A stretch of 47,208 nt of DNA. Source: DASVDE01 sp036381235 (GTDB lineage: Bacteria; Actinomycetota; Thermoleophilia; Solirubrobacterales; 70-9). The DNA lies in assembly GCA_036381235.1 (NCBI GenBank), contig DASVDE010000030.1, forward strand, positions 1 through 47,208, in the 5' to 3' direction. Position 1 is the first letter of the stretch; each line of letters starts with the position of its first letter. The notes beneath the pieces are model-generated. The model was given only the letters and a program-made list of their open reading frames with translations, made no database searches and was not told the origin of the DNA. Below, piece by piece: positions 39,867 through 47,208 of this stretch. Position numbers and translations under genes: made by a program.

Positions 39867-40417
39867 GCGCCGTACCCGGTGACGAAGCGCGTGTCTTGCG
39901 GGGCGGGGCGCAGAATCAGAACTTCGGCCGGAGCCTTCTCCAGCAGCCAGACAAGATCCTCGCCGGAAAGACCGGCGGTGCCGGTCGCGCTGGCTGGAAC
40001 CACGACCCGATCGAACCGCTCACGCTCCAAGAGCCGAGCCAGCGCATGGCGGTAGGAGCGGCCGCGCTCGATGCGGGAGTCGACCGGAACCCCTTGGCCG
40101 GCAGCGCGCTGTTCGATCGCCTCCAGCATCGGCATCGCCTTGGCTGCCTCGGCTGGGATCGAACAGTCCAGCGGCAGGCTCTTGGGCACCGCAGCCAGGT
40201 AGGCGGGCATCAGTGTCGCGTCCTCCGCGCGGGCGAGGCGCAGCGCCGCGTCGACGGCGCGGCGTGAGATCTCGACGCCCGTGAACGGCAGCAGGATCTG
40301 GTGCACGGTGTCAGGCCGCTCTGAGCGGCGCCCGCCTCGACGGGCGCGTGCGATCAGATAGCCGCCGACCAGGCCGAGAGCCAAGGCCACGCCGATCAGG
40401 ATGCGCTCGACCGTCAC
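39854..40417 (-). CDS. Membrane-anchored universal stress protein (Usp) family
   Basis: A 187-residue protein. Residues 4-24 (VERILIGVALALGLVGGYLI) form a membrane anchor, followed by a basic stop-transfer stretch (ARARRGGRRSER). From about 38 a Usp domain follows: QILLPFTGVEISRRAVDAAL, a variable middle, and DRVVVPASATGTAGL near 146. The GTG start overlaps the stop of the kdpD-like gene (GTGA), so both are co-translated at the end of the kdp operon. Usp domains often bind ATP or AMP or, in KdpD and KtrA partners, c-di-AMP; the G-2x-G-9x-G nucleotide motif is not clearly complete. Role in the Kdp system is inferred from position. Confidence 0.78.
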   Translation of the reverse strand: MTVERILIGVALALGLVGGYLIARARRGGRRSERPDTVHQILLPFTGVEISRRAVDAALRLARAEDATLMPAYLAAVPKSLPLDCSIPAEAAKAMPMLEAIEQRAAGQGVPVDSRIERGRSYRHALARLLERERFDRVVVPASATGTAGLSGEDLVWLLEKAPAEVLILRPAPQDTRFVTGYGAQPT

Positions 40418-41529
40418 TCGCCCTCCTGCAGGCCGCGATGGGCAACGATCCGCACATCCACCCCGGGTGGGGTCGCGCTCATCAGCCGCTGTGGAAGCGG
40501 CTCGCGGAAGCGCGCGAGGCCGCGCTGGGGCCGCGACTCGCCAACCATGATGTAGGTGCTGCCGCGCTCGCGGACGACTCCGGCGGCGCCCTGAATGAGG
40601 TCGTCGCTCTCCTCGATCATGAAGTTCGCACCGAGGACCGAGGCGAGGTGGCGCAGCGCGGTCACCTGTCGTGCGACCTCACCTTCGATCGGTTGCCCCG
40701 GCGGCTTCACCCAGAGCAGGTCGAGGCCGGCGCCGAGCCGCTGCGCCGAGCGCCAGGCGCGGCGGACCAGCCGCTGCGAGCTGGGTTGAGGCCGGACCAG
40801 GGCGAGGACGCGTTCGCCGACCGCCTTGGGAACCTCGGCGGCGACCCGCTCCTCACGGGTTCCAAGCGGCTCTTCCACCACAAGTCGCTTCGCCTCAACC
40901 TCTTGCGCCACCTGGCGCAGCGCCACCTCGCGCAGCGCCAGCAGGTTCTCGACCGTGAAGAAGTTGTTCAGCGCTGCCTCGATGTTCTCGCCGGGGTAGA
41001 TCTTGCCCGCCTGGAGGCGGGCGATCAGAGCCTGGGGCGTGAGGTCGATCAGCACCACTTCGTCGGCCTCTCCGAGCACCGAGTCGGGGATCGTCTCCCG
41101 CACCCGTGTCCCGGTCAGCTCGGCGACCTGGTCGTTCAGCGATTCCAGGTGCTGGACGTTGACGGTGGAGAAGACATCGATCCCGGCGGCGAGCACGTCG
41201 CGCACGTCCTCGTAGCGCTTCGCGTGTTCGACCCCCGGTGAGTTGGTGTGCGCCAGCTCGTCGACCAGCGCCAGCTCCGGCGCGCGGCGCAGCAGCGCCG
41301 GCAGGTCCATCTCCTCGAATCTCGTGCCCCGATACTCGACCTGGCGCCTGGGAATCGTCTCGAGTCCCTCCGCCAGCGCCGAGGTTTCCGGCCGCTTGTG
41401 AGGCTCCATATAGCCGATTGCCACCTCGCGCCCGGCCTCCTGCTCGGCGTGGCCTTCCTGCAGCATGCGGTACGTCTTGCCGACTCCCGCGGCCATCCCG
41501 ATGAAAACCTTTAGCTGTCCAACTCCCAT
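40414..41529 (-). CDS. kdpD: KdpD-like sensor protein lacking the histidine kinase
   Basis: This 371-residue protein contains only the N-terminal cytoplasmic part of KdpD. Residues 5-215 are the KdpD domain with a Walker A GMAAGVGKTYRM (11-22) and Walker B ALVDELAHTN (Asp90, Glu91), followed by FSTVNVQHLESLND. Residues 245-365 form a Usp domain. The four membrane segments, GAF region and histidine kinase domain of the approximately 890-residue E. coli protein are missing, and the stop codon is followed at once by the coupled usp gene, so this is not an assembly break. Short KdpD proteins are known from Deinococcus, Anabaena and others. The ATG is one base after the kdpB stop. Confidence 0.88.
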   Translation of the reverse strand: MGVGQLKVFIGMAAGVGKTYRMLQEGHAEQEAGREVAIGYMEPHKRPETSALAEGLETIPRRQVEYRGTRFEEMDLPALLRRAPELALVDELAHTNSPGVEHAKRYEDVRDVLAAGIDVFSTVNVQHLESLNDQVAELTGTRVRETIPDSVLGEADEVVLIDLTPQALIARLQAGKIYPGENIEAALNNFFTVENLLALREVALRQVAQEVEAKRLVVEEPLGTREERVAAEVPKAVGERVLALVRPQPSSQRLVRRAWRSAQRLGAGLDLLWVKPPGQPIEGEVARQVTALRHLASVLGANFMIEESDDLIQGAAGVVRERGSTYIMVGESRPQRGLARFREPLPQRLMSATPPGVDVRIVAHRGLQEGE

Positions 41530-41530
41530 C

Positions 41531-43609
41531 TCATGCCCCTAGGGCGTTGTGGATAACCAAGTCGATCAGCTTGATCCCGACAAAGGGGACGATCAGGCCG
41601 CCCAGGCCGTAGATCAGCATGTTGCGCCGCAGCAGCGCCGTCGCGCCGATCGGTCTGTAGCGAACCCCGCGAAGGGCGAGCGGCACCAGCAGCGGGATGA
41701 CGAGCGCGTTGAAGACGATCGCCGAGAGAATCGCCGAGGTCGGGGTTCCCAGCGACATGACGTTGAGGGCATCCAGAGGGCCGCGCTCGCCGGGGTGCGC
41801 GGCGTAGGTGAAGGCGAAGATCGCCGGCAGGATCGCGAAGTACTTGGCGACGTCGTTGGCGATCGAGAACGTGGTCAGGGCGCCGCGGGTTATCAGCAGT
41901 TGCTTGCCGATCTCCACGATCTCGATGAGCTTGGTTGGATTGGAGTCGAGGTCGACCATGTTGCCCGCCTCGCGTGCGGCCTGGGTGCCGGTGTTCATCG
42001 CGACGCCGACGTCGGACTGGGCCAACGCCGGGGCGTCGTTGGTGCCGTCACCGGCCATTGCGACCATCCGACCCTCGGCCTGATGGCTGCGGATCAATTC
42101 CAGCTTCTGTTCCGGGGTCGCCTCCGGTAGGAAGTCGTCCACCCCCGACTCCTCGGCGATCTTGGCCGCTGTGAGGCGGTTGTCGCCGGTCACCATCACG
42201 GTGCTGATCCCCATCCGCCGCAGTTCGTCGAAGCGCGCCCGCATGCCCTCCTTGACGATGTCCTTCAGATAGACGACGCCCAACACGTGATTGTCGCGGC
42301 AGACGGCGAGCGGAGTGCCGCCCTCGCGGCCGACCAGGTCGAGTTGTTCCCCCAGCTCGATGGGCGGACGACCGCCCTGCTCGGTGACGAAGGTGACGAT
42401 CGCGTCGCCGGCGCCCTTGCGGTAGCGGCTGCCGTTGACGTCGACGCCGCTCATTCGCGTCTCGGCGGAAAAAGGAACGAAATGGGACTCGTGGGCCTCC
42501 AATTGCCGTTCGCGGATTCCATAGTGCTCCTTGGCAAGGACGACGATCGAACGTCCCTCCGGGGTCTCGTCGGCGAGCGAGGCGAGCTGTGCGGCCTCCG
42601 CCAGCTCCTTCTCCCCGATCCCCGGCATCGGGATGAACAGGGTCGCCTCGCGGTTGCCGAGGGTGATGGTCCCGGTCTTGTCGAGCAGGAGCACGTCGAC
42701 GTCGCCGGAGGCCTCCACGGCGCGCCCCGAGAGGGCGAGCACGTTATGGCGGATGAGGCGGTCCATGCCGGCGATCCCGATCGCCGAGAGCAGGGCGCCG
42801 ATCGTGGTCGGGATCAACGCCACGAGCAGGGCGATCAAGGTGACGACGGAGGCGTTGGCGTCGGAGAATTCGGCGAAGGGACGTAGGGAGACGACGACCG
42901 CGAGGAAGACCAGGGTGAGCCCGGTGAGCAGGATGTTGAGGGCAATCTCGTTCGGGGTCTTGCGCCGCTCCGCGCCCTCGACCAGGGCGATCATCTTGTC
43001 GAGGAAGCTCTGACCCGGCTCCTGGGTGATCTCCACGACAATTCGGTCGGAAAGGACGCGAGTCCCGCCGGTGACGGCGCTGCGGTCGCCGCCGGACTCA
43101 CGCACGACCGGCGCCGACTCGCCGGTGATCGCCGACTCGTCGACCGAGGCAATCCCCTCGATCACAGTGCCGTCGCCGGGGATCGTCTCGCCCGCCTCGA
43201 CCACGACCACGTCACCGCGTTGCAGCTCCGACGCCGGTTTCTCGCCGTCGTCGCGCAGGCGAGCGATGGTCTCGGTGCGCATAGAGCGCAGCGCGTCGGC
43301 CTGGGCCTTGCCGCGGCCCTCGGCGAGCGCCTCCGCGAAGTTGGCGAAGATCACGGTGAGCCAGAGCCAGACGCCGATCGAGAATGCGAACCAGACGGGC
43401 TCGTCACCGCCGCCCAAGGGCGGGCCGCCGAAGATCTGAATCAGCCAGCCACCCGTGGTGATGACGGCGCCGATCTCGACCACGAGCATCACCGGGTTGC
43501 GGACCTGATGGCGAGGGTCGAGCTTGACCAGCGAGTCGCGGATCGCCCGCCGCATAATCGCGCGGTCCAGCAGCGAACGGGGCTCGTTGCGAAGCGTCTC
43601 GTCGGTCAT
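41531..43609 (-). CDS. kdpB: Potassium-transporting P-type ATPase, subunit B
   Basis: Catalytic subunit of the high-affinity K+ pump KdpFABC. The 692-residue protein has the P-type motifs: TGES at 162-165 (the Ser matches the regulatory phosphoserine in E. coli), the phosphorylation motif DKTGTITLG with Asp310, the nucleotide domain with KGAGDAIV, and the hinge MVAMAGDGTNDAPALAQSDVG. Seven hydrophobic segments surround them. The start is the ATG at 43609, with GAGGAAGG just upstream; the longer open frame to 44269 overlaps kdpC and is spurious. It overlaps the kdpC stop by ATGA. Confidence 0.97.
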   Translation of the reverse strand: MTDETLRNEPRSLLDRAIMRRAIRDSLVKLDPRHQVRNPVMLVVEIGAVITTGGWLIQIFGGPPLGGGDEPVWFAFSIGVWLWLTVIFANFAEALAEGRGKAQADALRSMRTETIARLRDDGEKPASELQRGDVVVVEAGETIPGDGTVIEGIASVDESAITGESAPVVRESGGDRSAVTGGTRVLSDRIVVEITQEPGQSFLDKMIALVEGAERRKTPNEIALNILLTGLTLVFLAVVVSLRPFAEFSDANASVVTLIALLVALIPTTIGALLSAIGIAGMDRLIRHNVLALSGRAVEASGDVDVLLLDKTGTITLGNREATLFIPMPGIGEKELAEAAQLASLADETPEGRSIVVLAKEHYGIRERQLEAHESHFVPFSAETRMSGVDVNGSRYRKGAGDAIVTFVTEQGGRPPIELGEQLDLVGREGGTPLAVCRDNHVLGVVYLKDIVKEGMRARFDELRRMGISTVMVTGDNRLTAAKIAEESGVDDFLPEATPEQKLELIRSHQAEGRMVAMAGDGTNDAPALAQSDVGVAMNTGTQAAREAGNMVDLDSNPTKLIEIVEIGKQLLITRGALTTFSIANDVAKYFAILPAIFAFTYAAHPGERGPLDALNVMSLGTPTSAILSAIVFNALVIPLLVPLALRGVRYRPIGATALLRRNMLIYGLGGLIVPFVGIKLIDLVIHNALGA

Positions 43610-44196
43610 CGACCTTCCTCGTCGAGCGCGAGATTGAGTTGGAGGACGTTGACGCCGGGCTCGCCGAGGACGCCGAGAAAGCGCCCGTCGGTGTTCTCGG
43701 CCACCAAGTCGCGCACCCGATCCAGCCTGAGGCCACGAACAGCAGCCACCCGGCGCGCCTGGATGCGCGCATTGGCTTCGGAGATGTGGGGGTCGACACC
43801 GGAGGCCGAGGTGGTGACAGCGTCGACCGGAACGTCTGCCCGGGTGAGACCGCGGTTGTAGGGGCCCTCGCGTTTGAGGTAGGCGGCGAGCTGCTCGGCA
43901 AAGTACCGCGACAGCTCGCGGTTGTTCGGCCCGAGGTTGTTGAAGTAGGTGACGTCGGCGCTGTAGCCGGTGGCCGAGGGTCGGCTCTGGAAGTAGCGCG
44001 GCCGGCCTCCGAAGTCTTGGCCGATCAGCTCCGCGCCGACGACCCTGCCGTCCGACTCGATCCGGCTGCCGTCGGCGGCCTCCGCGAACAACACCTGGGA
44101 GATGCCGGTTACGACGAGCGGGTAGACGAGCCCCAGCAGCAGGCTGAAGACGATCACCGCGATAGCGGAGCGGGCCATGTCTTTTCGCAGCGGCAT
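43606..44196 (-). CDS. kdpC: Potassium-transporting ATPase, subunit C
   Basis: Single-span periplasmic-facing subunit that stabilises the KdpFABC complex. The 196-residue protein has one membrane helix at 11-36 (AIAVIVFSLLLGLVYPLVVT, then GISQVLF), then the soluble domain with YFQSRPSATGY, ASGVDPHISEANARIQARRVA and the C-terminal GRFLGVLGEPGVNVLQLNLAL, all typical of KdpC. ATGA overlaps link it to kdpA and kdpB. Confidence 0.96.
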   Translation of the reverse strand: MPLRKDMARSAIAVIVFSLLLGLVYPLVVTGISQVLFAEAADGSRIESDGRVVGAELIGQDFGGRPRYFQSRPSATGYSADVTYFNNLGPNNRELSRYFAEQLAAYLKREGPYNRGLTRADVPVDAVTTSASGVDPHISEANARIQARRVAAVRGLRLDRVRDLVAENTDGRFLGVLGEPGVNVLQLNLALDEEGR

Positions 44197-45956
44197 CAGA
44201 AGAGCTGTGTGGTGAGGGACTGAACGACCGGACCGAGCAGCAGCGCCGGCACGAAGGTGAGCAGGGCAACGATCAGCACGGTCGCGACCAGGAGGACGAC
44301 GAAGGTTGGGCTGTCGGTCCGCATCGTGCCGAGCCCGACCGGGGCCGGCCGCTTGGCGGCCAGCGAGCCGGCGACGGCGAGCGCCGCCAGCAGCGGCACG
44401 AAGCGGCCGATCAGCATCGAGATGCCGCCGAGCAGGTTGGCGAAGGTGATCGTGTAGGAACCGGCGTTGCCTGGCGCGTTGGGCTGGAGAAAGCCGGTGA
44501 ATCCGGCAAAGGCGGAGCCGTTGTTGTTGGCCTGCGAGGCGTAGGCGTAGAGCGTCTCCGAGAAGCCCTGCGGGAGCGGGTTGGAGAGAGAGGGCGCTCC
44601 GTACTTGGTCGCCACCGCGAGCGCGGTCGCGAAGAGCACGAGCAGCGGCACGACCAGGACGCCGACCAGCACCAGCTTCACCTCCCGCACCTCGACCTTC
44701 TTGCCGAGGAACTCAGGCGTGCGCCCGACCATCAGCCCGGCTATGAAGACCGCGAGCAGGACGAAGAGCAGCATTCCGTAAAGGCCCGAGCCGACCCCGC
44801 CGAAGACGACCTCCCCGGTCATCATGTTTGCCAGCGGCACGGCGCCGCCGAGGCCGGTGTAGGAATCATGCGCGGAGTTGACCGAGCCGTTGGAGGCGGC
44901 CGTGGTGACAGTCGCCCAGAGGGTCGAGTCGGCGATCCCGAAGCGCTGCTCCTTGCCCTCCAGGTTGCCGCCGGTGGTGCCATTGGCGGCGGCGGTCTCG
45001 ATCCCGGCCACGTGCTGGGCGGGGGAGCCATTCTGCTCGGCGCCGTAGGAGACGGCGATGCCTCCGATCAGCATCGCGAGCATCGCTACGTAGAGGGCCC
45101 AGCCCTGGCGGCGCCTGCCGACCATGCGACCGAATTGCGCGGTAGCCGCGGCGGGAATCAGGAGGATGAAAATGCTCTCGACGAAGTCTGAGAAGCCGGT
45201 CGGGTTCTCGAAGGGGAAGGCCGAGTTGACGTTGAAGAAGCCGCCGCCGTTGGTGCCCAGCTGCTTGATCGCGACCTGCGAGGCGCCCGGACCGAGCGCC
45301 AGGGTCTGGTCGAGGCCGGCGAGCGTCTTGAAGCCGTAGGCGCCATCCAGTGTCTGTATGACTCCCTGGGAGACGAGAAGGAGGGCGCCGAGGATCGATA
45401 TCGGCAGCAGGACGTAGAGGACCGAGCGGGTCACGTCCTGCCAGAAGTTGCCCAGCTCCTCGACGGCGCGCGAGGCAAAGCCGCGGATCACAGCCGCCAG
45501 CACCGCCATCCCAACTGCGGCGGAGATGAAGTTCTGCACCGCTAGGCCAAACATCTGGCTGAAGTAGGAGAGCGTCGTCTCACTCCCGTAGAACTGCCAG
45601 TTGGTGTTGGTGACGAACGAAGCGGTGGTGTTGAAGGAGAGATCCCATGGGCCCGCCCCGAAGTCCTCGGGGTTGAGCGGCATAGCGCTCTGCGTGCGCA
45701 GGATCAGATAGAGAAAGCCGAAGAAGAGAGCGCTGAAGACGATCGTCGTCTTTCCGTATGACTTCCAGTCCTGCCCCTGCTGCTCGGGATCGACGCCGAG
45801 GCAGCGGTAGACGAGGCGCTCAAGCGGCTCGACCAGGGGGGTGAGGAAAACCCGCTGGTTCTGGTAGACGCGGGCCATGTAGCCACCCAGCAGCGGCACG
45901 AGGGCGGTCAGCACCGCGAGGTAGATCCCGATCTGCAGCCAGCCCTGCGCCGTCAT
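44196..45956 (-). CDS. kdpA: Potassium-transporting ATPase, subunit A
   Basis: K+-selective channel-like subunit of KdpFABC, 586 residues with about ten membrane segments. The four selectivity-filter loops are recognisable: FVTNTNWQFYGSE, QLGTNGGGFFNVNSAFPFENP (central run), LANMMTGEVVFGGVGSG and SQANNNGSAFAGF. The ATG at 45956 overlaps the stop of the tiny kdpF gene upstream, and its stop overlaps the kdpC ATG. Confidence 0.97.
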   Translation of the reverse strand: MTAQGWLQIGIYLAVLTALVPLLGGYMARVYQNQRVFLTPLVEPLERLVYRCLGVDPEQQGQDWKSYGKTTIVFSALFFGFLYLILRTQSAMPLNPEDFGAGPWDLSFNTTASFVTNTNWQFYGSETTLSYFSQMFGLAVQNFISAAVGMAVLAAVIRGFASRAVEELGNFWQDVTRSVLYVLLPISILGALLLVSQGVIQTLDGAYGFKTLAGLDQTLALGPGASQVAIKQLGTNGGGFFNVNSAFPFENPTGFSDFVESIFILLIPAAATAQFGRMVGRRRQGWALYVAMLAMLIGGIAVSYGAEQNGSPAQHVAGIETAAANGTTGGNLEGKEQRFGIADSTLWATVTTAASNGSVNSAHDSYTGLGGAVPLANMMTGEVVFGGVGSGLYGMLLFVLLAVFIAGLMVGRTPEFLGKKVEVREVKLVLVGVLVVPLLVLFATALAVATKYGAPSLSNPLPQGFSETLYAYASQANNNGSAFAGFTGFLQPNAPGNAGSYTITFANLLGGISMLIGRFVPLLAALAVAGSLAAKRPAPVGLGTMRTDSPTFVVLLVATVLIVALLTFVPALLLGPVVQSLTTQLF

Positions 45957-46033
45957 ACCCGGTCCAGGGCGCCGACCAGCGCGTAGAGCGCCGCGAAGGC
46001 GACGAGGGCCAGCGCGATTGAGACGAGGTCCAC
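45953..46033 (-). CDS. kdpF: KdpF small membrane subunit (26 aa)
   Basis: A 26-residue frame immediately before kdpA, starting at GTG 46033. It encodes VDLVSIALALVAFAAL and then YALVGALDRV, a single hydrophobic helix with a short polar end, as expected of KdpF, the lipid-like helix that stabilises the pump. Its TGA stop overlaps the kdpA ATG. A longer minus-strand frame across this stretch is in another phase and lacks a membrane helix. Confidence 0.8.
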   Translation of the reverse strand: MDLVSIALALVAFAALYALVGALDRV

Positions 46034-46111
46034 GTTGCCGATGATGCGCCCGAGCGCATCAAGGTCGCGTGAAGTGAGGGCCCTTCGGCGTGCAGATCCT
46101 GTGAAGGCTCC
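46034..46111 (-). promoter_or_regulatory. kdpE-kdpF intergenic region with GTGAAG repeats
   Basis: The 78-base gap holds two direct GTGAAG copies on the plus strand (46069-46074 and 46101-46106), spaced 32 bases or about three helical turns, which could be sites for an OmpR-type regulator such as KdpE. I see no convincing -35/-10 pair for kdpF, and TANNNT is absent at the usual distance, so kdpF may be read through from kdpE. Confidence 0.3.
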
Positions 46112-46792
46112 TCAGGCCGCGAAGCGGTAGCCGACGCCGGGGTCGGTGCGAATGTAGCGAGGAGCCTCGGGCGGCTCGATCTTTCGCCGCAGGTTGGCGA
46201 TGTGGGCGCGCAGGATCTGGAAGTCGTCCTCGTACGCGGGCCCCCAAACCTCCCGGAGGAGGGTGCTGTGCGTCATCAACCGACCGCGGTTACGCGCCAG
46301 CGTTCGCAGAAGCTCGAACTCCGTCGGCGTGAGATGGACCTCATCGCCGTCACGTCGCACGCTGCGGGCGGCGAGGTCGATCTCGAGGCCCTCGGCGACT
46401 ATCTTCGGCTCTTCGGCTTCAGACCTGGCCCGGCGCAGGACCGCCTCCAATCTGGCGACCAGCTCCGGGGGGCCGAACGGCTTGGTCACGTAGTCGTCGG
46501 CGCCGGCGCGCAGGCCGCGCACCTTCTCGAGCTCGGTGTCGCGGCGGGTCAGCATCAGCACCGGCACGTCGCTGAAGTCGCGCAGGCGCTCGAGCGTCTG
46601 CCAGCCGTCGAGCTGCGGCATGCTGACGTCGAGCACCACGAGGGCCGGATGACGCTCGTGGACGAGGCGCAGCGCCTCGCGGCCGTCGACCGCCTCGCTG
46701 ACCGCCAGGCCGTCGCGTTCGAGCAGGACGCGCAGCACCGCCCGGATGTCCGGGTCGTCGTCGCAGACGAGCACTCGGCGGTCCGTGGTCAC
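46112..46792 (-). CDS. kdpE: Response regulator, OmpR family (KdpE-like)
   Basis: A 226-residue two-component response regulator. The receiver domain (6-118) has the acidic pocket VCDDDPD, the phosphorylated Asp in VVLDVSMPQLDGW near residue 54 and Lys in DDYVTKPFGP. The winged-helix domain (130-226) has LTPTEFELLRTLARNRGRL, LLREVWGPAYEDD, HIANLRRKIEP and RTDPGVGYRF, closely like KdpE. It lies upstream of kdpFABC on the same strand. It starts with GTG at 46792, 6 bases after TATAGA, an imperfect match to the TANNNT pattern. No full-length sensor kinase is encoded in the window. Confidence 0.88.
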   Translation of the reverse strand: MTTDRRVLVCDDDPDIRAVLRVLLERDGLAVSEAVDGREALRLVHERHPALVVLDVSMPQLDGWQTLERLRDFSDVPVLMLTRRDTELEKVRGLRAGADDYVTKPFGPPELVARLEAVLRRARSEAEEPKIVAEGLEIDLAARSVRRDGDEVHLTPTEFELLRTLARNRGRLMTHSTLLREVWGPAYEDDFQILRAHIANLRRKIEPPEAPRYIRTDPGVGYRFAA

Positions 46793-46827
46793 GACCCGTC
46801 TATACCAGCCTCGTCACACTGACGGTC

Positions 46828-47208
46828 GTGGAGGACCCGCTGCGCATCACCCGCGACCTGGCCCTCCCGCTGGCCGAGATCGAGCTGCGCGCGTCGCGCT
46901 CGTCCGGTCCGGGCGGCCAGCACGCGAACGTCACCGCGTCGCGCATCGAGGCGGTCTTCGACGTGAACGCGTCGCGCACGCTGACCGACACGCAGCGCGC
47001 CCGGCTGCTCGCGCGCTTCGGCCCGCGGGTCACCGCGACGTCGCAGGACGCGCGCTCGCAGCACCGCAACCGCGAGCTCGCGCTCGATCGCCTGCGCGAG
47101 CGCCTGGCCCGCGCACTGGCCGTCCGCCGCCCGCGCAAGCCGACGACGGCCGGCGCCGCCGCGCGGGCGCGGCGCCTGGAGGCCAAGCGCCGCCAGGCCG
47201 AGCGCAAG
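46828..47208 (+). CDS. arfB: ArfB/YaeJ-like peptidyl-tRNA hydrolase (partial, runs off the window)
   Basis: The frame opens with GTG at 46828 and is open for 127 codons to the window edge. It encodes the catalytic domain of class I release factors: ASRSSGPGGQHANVTASRIE with the GGQ motif at about 31-33, as in ArfB, which rescues stalled ribosomes without reading a stop codon. Near the 3' edge the sequence turns into a basic Arg/Lys/Ala tail (RPRKPTTAGAAARARRLEAK), typical of the ArfB C-terminal tail that enters the empty mRNA channel. The missing stop should be only a few codons away. It is divergent from kdpE with 35 bases between starts. Confidence 0.88.
   Translation, partial: MEDPLRITRDLALPLAEIELRASRSSGPGGQHANVTASRIEAVFDVNASRTLTDTQRARLLARFGPRVTATSQDARSQHRNRELALDRLRERLARALAVRRPRKPTTAGAAARARRLEAKRRQAERK

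Noticed and set aside
41531..44269. A 912-codon version of KdpB
   Set aside because: The extra 220 codons overlap kdpC in another phase; the ATG at 43609 has a good ribosome-binding site and gives a normal KdpB length.
46828..47208. Assembly break or foreign DNA at the very GC-rich right edge
   Set aside because: The frame stays open and matches an ArfB domain to the end; the composition change is too short to judge by eye.

Overview
The window is high-GC bacterial chromosome. It carries SepF, a GarA-type FHA regulator, an FtsR-type MerR regulator, an RsiG-like protein, a WS/DGAT acyltransferase and a MurA with Cys replaced by Asp. Together these point to an actinobacterium. A short HisG paired with HisZ, plus the general gene content, fits a deep-branching class such as Thermoleophilia, but that placement is inference. 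No CRISPR array, tRNA, insertion sequence or phage gene was seen, and no gap over 300 bases lacks a gene.

Layout. 1-712: the 3' end of 23S rRNA, 5S rRNA and an intrinsic terminator. 717-3225: a small hypothetical gene and an anchored alpha/beta hydrolase on the minus strand, divergent from murA. 3262-9012: histidine synthesis (hisZ-hisG-hisD-hisB-hisH-hisA, tightly overlapping), then hisF behind a striking palindromic region with its own promoter. 9012-14207: a CCA-type tRNA nucleotidyltransferase, YfiH, YggS, SepF, ProC, YggT, LspA and an RluD-type pseudouridine synthase. 14352-26550: a core block of translation, envelope and isoprenoid genes (rpsB-tsf, pyrH-frr-uppS-cdsA, dxr-rseP, ispG, acyl-CoA ligase, proS, CDP-alcohol phosphatidyltransferase). 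26644-30261: an RsiG-like protein, a zinc-ribbon/FHA protein, an FtsR-like MerR regulator, an SRPBCC protein and an alkylglycerone-phosphate-synthase-like flavoprotein. 30258-39866: single genes alternating between strands, with overlapping 3' ends. 39854-46792: a complete kdpFABC potassium pump, a kinase-less KdpD, an anchored Usp protein and KdpE. 46828-end: the start of an ArfB-like ribosome-rescue factor, cut by the window edge.

How the genes work together. UppS, CdsA, Dxr, IspG, MurA, LspA and RseP supply isoprenoids, undecaprenyl carrier, phospholipid precursors, peptidoglycan and envelope protein processing. RpsB, Tsf, Frr and ProS serve translation. SepF serves division, and the FtsR-like regulator may control it.

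Two themes stand out. First, most transcription-unit starts carry a TANNNT -10 hexamer ending only 6-10 bases before the start codon, the signature of leaderless mRNAs. This helped choose starts, including those of two small genes. Second, signalling parts are unusual: a single-motif RsiG-like protein, a GarA-like protein with a zinc ribbon, an HTH-membrane-ectodomain protein, and KdpE without a full-length KdpD.
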